A stretch of 64,000 nucleotides of DNA from JBFHFS01 sp041583495 (GTDB taxonomy: Bacteria > Bacteroidota > Bacteroidia > Bacteroidales > Marinilabiliaceae). Below the pieces are notes generated by a model. The model saw nothing but the letters and a program-made list of their open reading frames with translations, had not been told where the DNA came from and searched no databases. Position 1 is the stretch's first letter. Each line of letters starts with the position of its first letter. This document shows positions 43,728 through 52,491 of the stretch, piece by piece. Position numbers and translations under genes: made by a program. The stretch lies in NCBI GenBank assembly GCA_041583495.1, contig JBFHFS010000015.1, forward strand, positions 34,042 through 98,041, read 5' to 3'.

Positions 43728-45623
43728 ATGAAAAGAACCATTCTCTTTTTGTTATTCGGTACTCTGTTCCTGTTTGTTTCCTGCTCGGCGGGCGGATTTA
43801 AAAAGGCTGAGAAACTAGATGTTCTCGTGGTAGGAGGCGGAGCCAGCGGCACCATGGCCGGCATTCAGGCGGCACGCCTGGGTGCTAAAACCCTTATTGC
43901 TGAAGAGGGCCCCTGGTTGGGCGGTATGCTTACATCTGCAGGGGTTAGTGCCATCGATGGCAATCAATATCTCTCTTCCGGACTATGGGACGAATTCCGC
44001 CAGGGTCTCTACGACTATTATGGCGGTCCTGAGGGCGTTAAGACGGGATGGGTCAGTAATGTCCTGTTCGAACCCTCGGTTGGCGACAAATTACTTAAGG
44101 ACATGACTCAGAAGGAGGAAAACCTGGAGGTCCGGTTTGGATCCAAACTCCTGAGTCTCGAAAAGAATAAGACCGGTTGGCTGGTTCAATTTTCCCGGGG
44201 AGAGGAGCATTTCTCCATCCAGGCTTCCATCCTAATTGATGGCACCGAGCTGGGAGATGTGGCTAAAAGGGCCGGCGTTTCCTACGATGTTGGGATGGAT
44301 TCGCAGTTGATAACCCATGAGGAAATTGCCCCACTGGAAGCCAATGACATCATTCAGGATCTTACTTATGTGGTGATCTTGAAAAATTATGGGAAAGGAA
44401 CCGACAAAACCATTTCCCGTCCCGAGCATTACGACCCCTCTGAGTTCTATTGCACGTGCGCCGGCCGTTGTGACCAGGATACTGTTAAACGTAAACTTTG
44501 GCCCTGTGGTCATATGCTGGAATATGGACACCTTCCCAACGATAAGTTTATGATCAACTGGCCTTTCTATGCCAACGATTATTATGTGAACGCGATTGAT
44601 CTGTCCCCGGCCCAACGTGATTCGGCCTTTGCCAGGGCCAAATTACATACCTTACGATATCTCTATTATATACAAAACGAATTGGGTTATAAAAATTTAG
44701 GTATTGCCGACGATGAGTTTCCAACGCCCGATGGGTTGCCCTTTTTTCCGTATCATCGCGAATCGCGCCGGATACATGGCGAAGTGCGTTTTACGGTGAA
44801 TGACCTGTCGAAACCCTTTGATCAGCCAACGGCTCTTTATCGAACGGGTATTGCAGTAGGCGATTATCCCATCGATCATCACCACGATGCTTATCCCGAC
44901 CAGACGAAGGTTCCCAATCTCTATTTTTTTCCGGTCCCTTCGTACTGCTTGCCCATGGGAACCCTCATCCCGCGTGAAGTGAAGGATTTGATTGTGGCTG
45001 AAAAATCAATCTCTGTCACTAATGTCGTGAATGGCACCACCCGGCTTCAGCCGGTTGCACTGCTCATTGGTCAGGCTTCTGGTGTATTGGCCGCATTAGC
45101 TGCGGAGGAAGGTGTCTCCCCCTCCCAGGTACCGGTTCGTGAGGTTCAGGAGGCACTTCTTGAGGCCGGGGCTTATATTCTCCCCTATTTCGACGTGCAG
45201 CCTGTAGATCCGTGTTTCAAGGCGATTCAGCGCATTGGCGCTACCGGGATTATAAAAGGAGAGGGTAAGAATGTGGGCTGGGCCAATCGTACGCTTTTCT
45301 ATCCCGACTCGGTTATGACTTCTGAAGCACTGGTTCAGGGCCTCAAAGATATAGCACCCAACTTCTCTTTTGCCTTTAAGGGAGAGGTGGTAACAGTTAA
45401 TGAGGCACTTGAGGCAGCCTTAGAACTGGCAGTTCAATGCGGTGTGTCCACATCCGACGTGGATGTTGATAAAAGGGCCGTTGAATTGTGGAAAATCAAT
45501 AATTTTGGTATAATTAATGCTGATAAACCGGTTAGCCGGAGACAGGTAGCGGTTATTTTTGATGATGTAGCGCATCCTTTCGAGAGCGTTCCCGTGGATT
45601 TGGAAGGCAGGTTTAAATTTTAA
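43728..45623 (+). CDS. FAD-dependent oxidoreductase lipoprotein
   Basis: This 631-residue lipoprotein (lipobox LFVSC) has an FAD-binding Rossmann motif VLVVGGGASGTMAGIQAARL near residue 35 and belongs to the FAD_oxidored (PF12831-like) family. A cysteine-rich segment FYCTCAGRCDQDTVKRKLWP near residue 240 holds a C-x-C-x3-C pattern. The C-terminal part (PVSRRQVAVIFDDVAHPF) has an extra helical region resembling an S-layer-type domain. Such envelope oxidoreductases are frequent in Bacteroidota sugar loci, but their substrates are largely unknown; oxidation of a sugar hydroxyl is a reasonable idea. It lies 49 bases after the epimerase. Confidence 0.8.
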   Translation: MKRTILFLLFGTLFLFVSCSAGGFKKAEKLDVLVVGGGASGTMAGIQAARLGAKTLIAEEGPWLGGMLTSAGVSAIDGNQYLSSGLWDEFRQGLYDYYGGPEGVKTGWVSNVLFEPSVGDKLLKDMTQKEENLEVRFGSKLLSLEKNKTGWLVQFSRGEEHFSIQASILIDGTELGDVAKRAGVSYDVGMDSQLITHEEIAPLEANDIIQDLTYVVILKNYGKGTDKTISRPEHYDPSEFYCTCAGRCDQDTVKRKLWPCGHMLEYGHLPNDKFMINWPFYANDYYVNAIDLSPAQRDSAFARAKLHTLRYLYYIQNELGYKNLGIADDEFPTPDGLPFFPYHRESRRIHGEVRFTVNDLSKPFDQPTALYRTGIAVGDYPIDHHHDAYPDQTKVPNLYFFPVPSYCLPMGTLIPREVKDLIVAEKSISVTNVVNGTTRLQPVALLIGQASGVLAALAAEEGVSPSQVPVREVQEALLEAGAYILPYFDVQPVDPCFKAIQRIGATGIIKGEGKNVGWANRTLFYPDSVMTSEALVQGLKDIAPNFSFAFKGEVVTVNEALEAALELAVQCGVSTSDVDVDKRAVELWKINNFGIINADKPVSRRQVAVIFDDVAHPFESVPVDLEGRFKF

Positions 45624-45731
45624 ACACGAAGGGTTGCTTATGGCTCTCTTATCCTTTTTCTTATAAGAGGTTCTTTTTTTCTCGCAGTAAGTTCAGATAT
45701 TATGGTTTGCTGATTAAGTCATATTGGACCT

Positions 45732-46574
45732 ATGGGATTAAAATTATTTTTGAGCGTTATAGGAGGTGTTGCCGGGTTGGGGTTTCTCGGGTGCGAAAAA
45801 TCAGAAAAACAGCTGGCAGCCGAATTGGATTTGGCCCCACAGCTCCTTCTTGTTCAACGAACGGTGAAGGTCGTTGCACATCGGGGGGCCTCTGGTTACG
45901 AATTGGAGAATAGCCTGATGGCTTTTTATAAGGCCTTCCAATTGGGCAGCGATGGCGTGGAGCTGGATATCTGGCGAACGGTTGACGACTCATTGGTGGT
46001 TTGTCACGATCGGGATACGCAACGCTTAACAGGTAAGTCGTTGATAATTCCCACCTCAACCTATGCCCAAATTAAGGACCTTACCCTTTCCAATGGGCAG
46101 CGTATTCCCTCTTTGCGGGAGGTGCTGAAAATACTGCCCGATTCTGTTAAGGTGTTTATCGAAATTAAATGCTGTTGGGAGGAGGGCACTGCGGGTCAGG
46201 TATTTCCTTTTTTGACCAGGGTGCTGGAGGAAACAGGTACGCTTGATAGGGCAGTCATCATTTCTTTCAATATCGCCAACGCCGGTGAGGTGGCCCAACA
46301 TCTCTCCAAGGTGCCTTTTTATATTCTGTCGTATGTCGATGAAAGTCCTGATGTGATTGTGGCAAGGGCCGTTTCTGCCAAGTGCCAGGGGATAAATGTG
46401 AGCCATTTTCTGGCCAGCAAGGAACTGGTGTCTTTGGCAAAGTCGAAGGGTTTAGACGTGTTCGTATGGGTCCTTAACGAGGCTAGCTTTGCCCGTTCAA
46501 TGATTGATTTAGGGGTGGATGGCATCACAACCGATTTTCCTGATATCATAATAAATGCTGTATCTTTAAAATAG
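45732..46574 (+). CDS. Glycerophosphodiester phosphodiesterase-like lipoprotein, first of tandem pair
   Basis: This 280-residue protein has a lipoprotein-like signal (LGFLGC) and the GDPD TIM-barrel motifs VVAHRGASGYELENSLMAF, the metal/catalytic E-x-D (GVELDIW) and CHDRDTQRLTG. The barrel continues to DGITTDFPDII at the C-terminus. The catalytic histidines of the family (HR and HD) are present. The motif ELDIWRTVDDSLVV differs from usual GDPDs, where Q-x-T is found in place of W-R-T. It should cleave a phosphodiester between an alcohol and a sugar or glycerol in the periplasm or at the outer membrane. A paralogue follows after 21 bases. Confidence 0.85.
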   Translation: MGLKLFLSVIGGVAGLGFLGCEKSEKQLAAELDLAPQLLLVQRTVKVVAHRGASGYELENSLMAFYKAFQLGSDGVELDIWRTVDDSLVVCHDRDTQRLTGKSLIIPTSTYAQIKDLTLSNGQRIPSLREVLKILPDSVKVFIEIKCCWEEGTAGQVFPFLTRVLEETGTLDRAVIISFNIANAGEVAQHLSKVPFYILSYVDESPDVIVARAVSAKCQGINVSHFLASKELVSLAKSKGLDVFVWVLNEASFARSMIDLGVDGITTDFPDIIINAVSLK

Positions 46575-46595
46575 TTGTTCTAAATAATTTCTACA

Positions 46596-47384
46596 ATGAA
46601 GACAAGAAGTATCTTCCTGAGTTTATTCTTATTATTAATCGTGGCGGGTTGCAACCAACAACACAAAGTGATGGTTATTGCGCACCGCGGCGCTTCGGGC
46701 TACGAAACCGAAAATACCCTGGCTGCCATCACAAAAGCAATTGAACTGAAGAGCGATGCTTTTGAGGTGGATGTTTGGCGCACCATCGATGACTCGCTGG
46801 TTGTTTTTCACGATGTTAATACGCAGCGATTGGCTGGTGATTCACTGGTTATTTCTCAGTCTACCTACGCTCAGTTACGTGCGTTGTTGTTGCCAGGCGA
46901 TCAATACATCCCTACCTTGCGAGAAGTGTTGGAACTGATGCCCAGGGATATTAAGATTGTTATTGAGATAAAAAACTGTTGGGAGCATGGAAAGGCAGGG
47001 GACCTTTTTCCTGAGTTAGGTGAACTCCTGAAACAAACCGGAACCCTCGGGCAGGCCATTCTTATTTCGTTTAACATCGAAAAGTTGAAAGAGGCAAAAG
47101 AACTGGTGCCGGGGGTGCCCCTGTTATGGTTGACCTACGAAAAACAGCCGACCGATACACTGATAAATATTGCGTTGAAAGCCGGGGTGGATGGGATAAA
47201 TGTGCATCATGGCCTGGTTTCGGATGAATTAGTAGAAGCCGCCCGTGTCAACGATCTCGGTTTTTTTGTCTGGACGGTGAATGAATCGGAACTTGCCAAA
47301 GTTTTGGGCGAGAAGTATAAATTGGATGGCATAACCACCAATTTCCCCGATGTGATTGCAGCGGCTGTTGGTCAGGGCCAATAA
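46596..47384 (+). CDS. Glycerophosphodiester phosphodiesterase-like lipoprotein, second of tandem pair
   Basis: This 262-residue lipoprotein (lipobox IVAGC) is a clear paralogue of the preceding gene. It shares VIAHRGASGYETENTLAAI, EVDVWRTIDDSLVVFHDVN and TQRLAGDSLVISQSTYAQL, and ends with LDGITTNFPDVI. The HR, E-x-D and HD catalytic motifs are intact. Both copies keep the unusual W-R-T-x-D-D-S-L signature, so they form a distinct subgroup that probably acts on related but not identical phosphodiesters. Confidence 0.87.
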   Translation: MKTRSIFLSLFLLLIVAGCNQQHKVMVIAHRGASGYETENTLAAITKAIELKSDAFEVDVWRTIDDSLVVFHDVNTQRLAGDSLVISQSTYAQLRALLLPGDQYIPTLREVLELMPRDIKIVIEIKNCWEHGKAGDLFPELGELLKQTGTLGQAILISFNIEKLKEAKELVPGVPLLWLTYEKQPTDTLINIALKAGVDGINVHHGLVSDELVEAARVNDLGFFVWTVNESELAKVLGEKYKLDGITTNFPDVIAAAVGQGQ

Positions 47385-47468
47385 TGCTTCTTTGGGTTTA
47401 AGTGAGCGTCAGGTTATGAAAGTGTGAAAGAAACCTTAAATTTGGGTCTTGATAAACAAAGCCTTATT

Positions 47469-49718
47469 ATGCGTAAAAGTTCAGTTTTTTTGGTGGTTGC
47501 AATTCTCTTGTTAATAGCGGGTTGTGGAAGTGGGGGGAGCTCCGGAAAGGAAATTAATCCTTTGAATTATGTCGACCCCATGATTGGGACAGGGTTTCAT
47601 GGCCATACCTATCCCGGGGCTGTGGTGCCTTTCGGACGGGTGCAGTTAAGCCCCGACACCAGGCTTAACGGGTGGGATGCGTGCAGTGGATATCACTATT
47701 CTGACAGTACCATATATGGATTTAGCCATACCCATTTGAGCGGTACCGGGATTGGGGATATGGGGGATGTTCTCTTTTTACCTTACACGGGGGCCATTCC
47801 CGAAACGCCGGTGGCTGTTTTTTCACATTCAAATGAGGAGTCAAGGCCCGGCTATTACCGGGTTCAGCTAAGTCCATGGGATGTTAAATGCGAGATGACG
47901 GCCACCTTGCGAACCGGGTGGCATCGGTATACCTTTCCCGGAGACCAGGACGCCGGGTTACTCATCGACCTGGCACACATTCTTCAGTCTACCTGGGGAA
48001 ATAAGGTGCTGGAAGCCTCTCTGAAGGTGATTGATAATAAAACCATTGAAGGCTACCGGCTTACCTCGGGTTGGGCTGCCTACGATCCCATCTGGTTTCG
48101 TGCAGAATTCAACACGCCTTTTGAAGTGAGTCGACTGGAGGTGGATGGGCAAAATAGCCAAAACCAGTCTTCTGCCCAGGGAACAGAGATCAGGGTTTGG
48201 CTCTCCTTTAGTCAGTTGAGCCAGTCTCTGGAGGCTAAGGTGGCCATTTCGGCGGTGGATGAAGCCGGCCCCCGAAACAATATGATGGAAGTGGCTTCTT
48301 TGAAAAACTTTGATCAGGTTTCTGAGGCGGCTAAAACTCAGTGGGAAAATACCCTCTCCTCCATTCAAATAAAAAGTACCGATGAGGAGGTGCTGAAAAA
48401 TTTCTATACGGCGTTGTATCATGCACATTTGGCCCCAATGGTCTTTAGTGATGCCGATGGGCGCTACCTGGGAATGGATCAAAAGATATATAAGTCTCAG
48501 CATGGAGAAGCTTATACCGTTTTCTCACTTTGGGATACTTTTAGGGCCTGGTATCCTTTGATGACCATTCTGGAGCCTCAAAAAGCCCGGCAGTGGGTTT
48601 ATACCCTTTATGAAGGCAGCCGGCAGGGTGGCGTTTTGCCAAAGTGGCCTCTGTGTGGCAGCTATACCGGCACCATGGTGGGCTATCCCGCCGTGGCGCT
48701 CATGGCCGATGCGATGAGCAAGGGCCTGTTGGATTCCATTCCCGACAAACTTATTGAATCGGCCGTTCAGTCAGCGACATGGCAGCCACAATGGCACGAA
48801 AAAGTGAAAGGAACCCGCGCTGAAGGGGCCATGCCTGAACATATAAAATTCAAAGAGCAGGATGGAATGGTGCCTGTCGATAAAGTCCCTGAGTCGGTAT
48901 CGTGGGGTCTGGAGATGGCTTATTACGACTGGTGCCTGGCTCAAATGGCAACTTCCCGGAATATGCAGGAGATGGCCAGCGAGTGGACTAAAAAAGGGCA
49001 ATACTATCGCCACTATTTTGACTCTTCCGTAGGATTTATGAGAGGCAAAATGAGTGATGGCAGCTGGTATGCCGATTTTAATCCCTATTTCTCCAGCCAT
49101 ATGAAAAGTGAATATGTGGAAGGAAATGCCTGGCAATGGACACCTTTTGTACCCCATGATGTGACAGGCCTTCGGGCTTTGATGGGGGGGGCTGAAGCCA
49201 TGGGGGTTTGGATGGATACCCTCTTTACCACCTCCAGTGTGGTGGAAGGGGAGAATGCCAGTGGCGATATTACGGGCCTTATAGGGCAATATGCTCACGG
49301 CAACGAGCCCAGTCATCATGTGGCCTATATGTATAACTATACCGACAGGCCTTTTCGTACCGCCGAGGTGGTCGATACCATTCTGTATAACTTTTATCAG
49401 CCTACGCCCGAGGGCATCATTGGAAACGAAGATTGTGGCCAAATGTCTTCGTGGTACGTTTTGAGTGCGATGGGCTTTTATCAAATGGCGCCGGGAGCCC
49501 CTCTTTATGACCTGGGCCGCCCTATTGTGGATGAAGCTCGGATAAAAACCGGGGATGGCTGGTTTACGGTGAAAGCGCATAACAACAGCCGGCAGAATAA
49601 GTATGTGGAGAAGGTGCTTTTAAATGGGAAAGAGTTGATGGGGCTGCAGTTCTCCCACGATGCCATCAAGGCAGGCGGTGTTCTGGAATTTTTTATGACC
49701 TCCAGGCCAGGGAAATAG
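47469..49718 (+). CDS. GH92 exo-alpha-mannosidase lipoprotein
   Basis: The start at 47469 gives a clean lipoprotein signal (MRKSSVFLVVAILLLIAGC); the in-frame GTG at 47424 adds 15 residues of no sense. The 749-residue protein has the GH92 order: N-terminal NYVDPMIGTGFHGHTYPGAV, then YHYSDSTIYGFSHTHLSGTG, and a C-terminal catalytic region with EGNAWQWTPFVPHD, the acidic motif GQYAHGNEPSHH and NEDCGQMSSWYVLSAMG. GH92 enzymes are calcium-dependent exo-acting alpha-mannosidases that remove 1,2-, 1,3-, 1,4- or 1,6-linked mannose, some from mannose-1-phosphate diesters. The gene defines mannose as a likely component of the target of this PUL. Confidence 0.94.
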   Translation: MRKSSVFLVVAILLLIAGCGSGGSSGKEINPLNYVDPMIGTGFHGHTYPGAVVPFGRVQLSPDTRLNGWDACSGYHYSDSTIYGFSHTHLSGTGIGDMGDVLFLPYTGAIPETPVAVFSHSNEESRPGYYRVQLSPWDVKCEMTATLRTGWHRYTFPGDQDAGLLIDLAHILQSTWGNKVLEASLKVIDNKTIEGYRLTSGWAAYDPIWFRAEFNTPFEVSRLEVDGQNSQNQSSAQGTEIRVWLSFSQLSQSLEAKVAISAVDEAGPRNNMMEVASLKNFDQVSEAAKTQWENTLSSIQIKSTDEEVLKNFYTALYHAHLAPMVFSDADGRYLGMDQKIYKSQHGEAYTVFSLWDTFRAWYPLMTILEPQKARQWVYTLYEGSRQGGVLPKWPLCGSYTGTMVGYPAVALMADAMSKGLLDSIPDKLIESAVQSATWQPQWHEKVKGTRAEGAMPEHIKFKEQDGMVPVDKVPESVSWGLEMAYYDWCLAQMATSRNMQEMASEWTKKGQYYRHYFDSSVGFMRGKMSDGSWYADFNPYFSSHMKSEYVEGNAWQWTPFVPHDVTGLRALMGGAEAMGVWMDTLFTTSSVVEGENASGDITGLIGQYAHGNEPSHHVAYMYNYTDRPFRTAEVVDTILYNFYQPTPEGIIGNEDCGQMSSWYVLSAMGFYQMAPGAPLYDLGRPIVDEARIKTGDGWFTVKAHNNSRQNKYVEKVLLNGKELMGLQFSHDAIKAGGVLEFFMTSRPGK

Positions 49719-49796
49719 GCAAGAGGCTTTTGGCGGGTGATTACCGGATAGTTGCCGGAGACGGCAGAAATGACTTTCAATTTTTAATGTGGAAAA

Positions 49797-50894
49797 ATGC
49801 CTAAGACTCTAATTCTGTTGTTGTTGTTACTCCCAATTATCAGTAATGCCCAGAAAAAGGGCCTATACAGTGCCCAAAACAAAGCCTTCAACTACCTGGG
49901 GCGGATCGACTTTTCCAATCCCGAAGTGGCTAGATACGACTGGTCGGCCGTTCAGGTACGTTTTCGCTTTACCGGAAAAGAGCTGGCCATTCATTTTAAA
50001 GGCGGCGAGCGAAATTATTTCAATTTAATAATCGATGGCGAGCTGAAGGAAGTGCTTCATTCGCCCGGTGATACCGTTGCCCGTATTTCCGGGATCAAGG
50101 GGCGCGGCCCCCATGGTGTTCAATTTTTTAAACGCACCGAAGGCGAAATGGGGGAGACCTTGTTTTATGGGGTGGAGTTGGAGCCCTCGGGTGAATTGCT
50201 CCCCTGGAACGAGGTGAAAGAGCGAAGAATAGAATTTGTGGGTAACTCCATCACCTGTGGTTATGGCACCGAGGGCGCTAACCGAGACGAGGATTTCAGA
50301 CCCGACACCGAGAATGCCTGGAAGTCGTATGGGGCCATCATCGCGAGGGCCTTTGATGCGGATTACCATCTGATCTCTCACTCCGGCATGGGGGTGGTTC
50401 GTAATTATGGAGACAAGCAAAAGATCTCAACCGGGTTGGCGACCATGCCGCAACGGTATGCCCGCGTTCTGGATATGGACCCGGCCCTTACCTGGAATTT
50501 TACACAATGGCAGCCGCAGGCCGTTGTCATCAATTTGGGAACCAATGATTTTTCCACCCTGCCCTATCCCGACAAAGTGGTCTTTCAGCGGCATTACGAA
50601 AGGTTGATTGCCGGGGTGAGGGAAAGGTATGGCGCGGTACCCGTATTTTGCGTGGTGGGCCCCATGATCGACGAGCCTTGCTACAGCTACGTTAAAGAGA
50701 TGGTGAGTAACTACAAGACACTCTATAACGATGGACATCTCTATTTTGCCGGGATACCCATTCCTCTTTTAAGCAGAGACGAGGATTTGGGCTCCGATTG
50801 GCATCCTTCCTATAAGGGACAAAAAAAAATGGCCGCTCATCTCTTACCCCTGTTAAGTACTGTTCTGCAGTGGGATTATGAGCTGAAGGAATAG
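49797..50894 (+). CDS. CE2-family-like carbohydrate esterase
   Basis: This 365-residue protein begins with a signal peptide (MPKTLILLLLLLPIISNAQ). A jelly-roll beta-sandwich domain follows at about 25-145. The C-terminal SGNH domain starts at IEFVGNSITCGYGTEG (nucleophile Ser) and continues with LGTNDFST (block III) and DWHPSYKGQKKM (catalytic Asp and His). This sandwich-plus-SGNH order is that of carbohydrate esterase family 2, which deacetylates the 6-position of sugars in plant and other glycans. It is the last plus-strand gene of the locus and convergent with the ROK gene. Confidence 0.85.
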   Translation: MPKTLILLLLLLPIISNAQKKGLYSAQNKAFNYLGRIDFSNPEVARYDWSAVQVRFRFTGKELAIHFKGGERNYFNLIIDGELKEVLHSPGDTVARISGIKGRGPHGVQFFKRTEGEMGETLFYGVELEPSGELLPWNEVKERRIEFVGNSITCGYGTEGANRDEDFRPDTENAWKSYGAIIARAFDADYHLISHSGMGVVRNYGDKQKISTGLATMPQRYARVLDMDPALTWNFTQWQPQAVVINLGTNDFSTLPYPDKVVFQRHYERLIAGVRERYGAVPVFCVVGPMIDEPCYSYVKEMVSNYKTLYNDGHLYFAGIPIPLLSRDEDLGSDWHPSYKGQKKMAAHLLPLLSTVLQWDYELKE

Positions 50895-50932
50895 GCAGAG
50901 AAGTCCTCTTTTGCTATAGTTGTGTGAGGCTT

Positions 50933-52150
50933 CTAGATTAGATCATACTGTTTGAATACCATCGCAGCCGCACCCCGGCAACCACTGTCGGGCCCGAGTT
51001 TCGAGGTTTCTATCGTCAGAAACTTCAAGGGAGCCGAAAGAGCTGTTTGGTTCATTCCCGTTTTTATGGAGTCGCTAAAGATGTACCCTGCCTGGGCAAA
51101 CTTCCCTCCAATAATGATTAGTTCCGGATTCAATAGGTTGACGATGTTGCCAAGGGCCATTCCCAGGATTCCACCCATCGATTGAAGAAGTGAGATACTC
51201 AGTGCATCGCCCTGATTACCGGCCAACAGAATGTCGTCGTACCGTATGTCCTCTGGGTCTTTTCCCTTGCTGGCCAGAGAGATGCCCCCGTTGGAAAGGG
51301 CGCTTTTGAAATTTTCTTCCAGCGCATTTCCGGATACTTCCACATCTAAGCAGCCTCGTTTTCCACAAATACAAAGTTTTTGAGACTGATACATCTGCAT
51401 GTGTCCAAATTCTCCGGCAAATCCCATCCCGCCGGTAACGATTTTGTTGTTGGCGATGATGGTCATGCCCAGACCACGGCTTACGTTCAAAATTAAAGCG
51501 TTACGGGCTTTTGTGGCCGATCCGAAGGCTTGTTCGGCCAACCCCATGATGCGCGTGTCGTTATCAACATAGACAGGGGTCTTTAGAATATCGGAAAGAT
51601 GCGCGGCCAGCGGGGTTTTGGGGAAAGTGAAATAGTTGTAGGATTCGCCCGTGTTGCTGTTTACACGCCCGGTAATCCCTATGCCTATGCCCAAAAGATG
51701 CTCCTTCGAAATCTTACACTCCTGGAGGGCTGTTTGAATGAATGTTTGTACTTTTTTGAGGCAGGCCTCGGTATCTTCCAGGGAAAAGTTTTTGTCTTGT
51801 TTCTCATAAACCACCACCTGATCGAGTCTTACCACAGAAATGCTGATCCCCTTAAGCAATATCTCCACGCCCATGGCAAAAAATCGGTTGATATTGAGTT
51901 TGTAAAGGGTCGGTCGGCGGCCGTTTTCGGTCTCCTTTTTCCCCTCTTCCGCAACCAGATTCTCGGCAATGAGCTCGTTGATCAACTTTATGATAGTGGG
52001 GGTGCTGATACGAATCTGTTTTTGCAGATCCGGAATGGTAAGCAGGCTTTCGGACTTCGAGAGTGCCTTAATAATCCTGTTTTTCTGTTTAGTTTGCCGA
52101 CTTTGGTTATTAACCTCTTCGGATTCCGATAAAACGGCCTTTAGACTCAT
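50933..52150 (-). CDS. ROK-family transcriptional repressor (NagC/Mlc/XylR type)
   Basis: The start at 52150 (MSLKAVLSESEEVN) is preferred over the in-frame ATG at 52183, giving 405 residues. An N-terminal winged helix-turn-helix (about 25-85, DLQKQIRISTPTIIKLINEL) is followed by a ROK kinase-like domain: VYVDNDTRIMGLAEQAFG, GMTIIANNKIVTGGMGFAGE and the zinc-binding CICGKRGC. The first ATP-phosphate motif usual in ROK kinases (D-x-G-x-T) is replaced by GVEILLKG, so it is a repressor rather than a kinase. It is convergent with the PUL and is its only visible regulator. Its effector is probably a sugar or sugar phosphate. Confidence 0.9.
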   Translation of the reverse strand: MSLKAVLSESEEVNNQSRQTKQKNRIIKALSKSESLLTIPDLQKQIRISTPTIIKLINELIAENLVAEEGKKETENGRRPTLYKLNINRFFAMGVEILLKGISISVVRLDQVVVYEKQDKNFSLEDTEACLKKVQTFIQTALQECKISKEHLLGIGIGITGRVNSNTGESYNYFTFPKTPLAAHLSDILKTPVYVDNDTRIMGLAEQAFGSATKARNALILNVSRGLGMTIIANNKIVTGGMGFAGEFGHMQMYQSQKLCICGKRGCLDVEVSGNALEENFKSALSNGGISLASKGKDPEDIRYDDILLAGNQGDALSISLLQSMGGILGMALGNIVNLLNPELIIIGGKFAQAGYIFSDSIKTGMNQTALSAPLKFLTIETSKLGPDSGCRGAAAMVFKQYDLI

Positions 52151-52182
52151 GATGCATGAATGATTATTGATAAAATAGCCCA

Positions 52183-52214
52183 CAAAATTTAAAAAAATTT
52201 TTTAACTAAGCAAA
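52183..52214 (-). promoter_or_regulatory. Putative ROK gene promoter with related A/T-rich element
   Basis: On the minus strand TTTG (52214-52211), 19 bases, then TAAATTTTG (52191-52183), one T longer than the -7 consensus. The spacer TTAGTTAAAAAATTTTTT resembles the shared element in the two PUL promoters and is nearly symmetrical, as expected for an autoregulated operator. Confidence 0.5.
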
Positions 52215-52400
52215 TAGTTGGGAGCCAAAGATAGTAATCAGAAAATGTTTTTTCTGGTTTGCGGTCTGATTCATATCTCATTTCTTTTTGGGTTCTGAAC
52301 TGTACATGAAGGGGAAACCATTCGTTTGCACGCGAGAATGGATCTCTGATTCTGATGATTCCCCTCTTTTAGATGTTTGCCCCGGCCGGGATTAGAGTCC

Positions 52401-52484
52401 CAACCCTCCAACTTCTAGCTTCTTACCTCTACCCTCTACCCTCTAACTTCTAACTTCTAGCTTCTAACTTCTTACCTCTAACCT
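52401..52484 (+). repeat. Degenerate heptamer tandem repeat, pyrimidine-rich
   Basis: About 12 head-to-tail copies of a 7-base unit close to CTAACTT (variants CTAGCTT, CTACCCT, CTTACCT, CTAACCT) run without interruption. The repeat ends 8 bases before the stop codon of the downstream minus-strand gene (52492). Confidence 0.85.
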
Positions 52485-52491
52485 CCTTCCC

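Larger units (their letters stand above)
52151..52491. other. Intergenic stretch between the ROK and YncE-type genes
   Basis: These 341 bases hold the putative ROK promoter (52183-52214) and the heptamer tandem repeat (52401-52484). No gene was seen in between. Confidence 0.5.
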
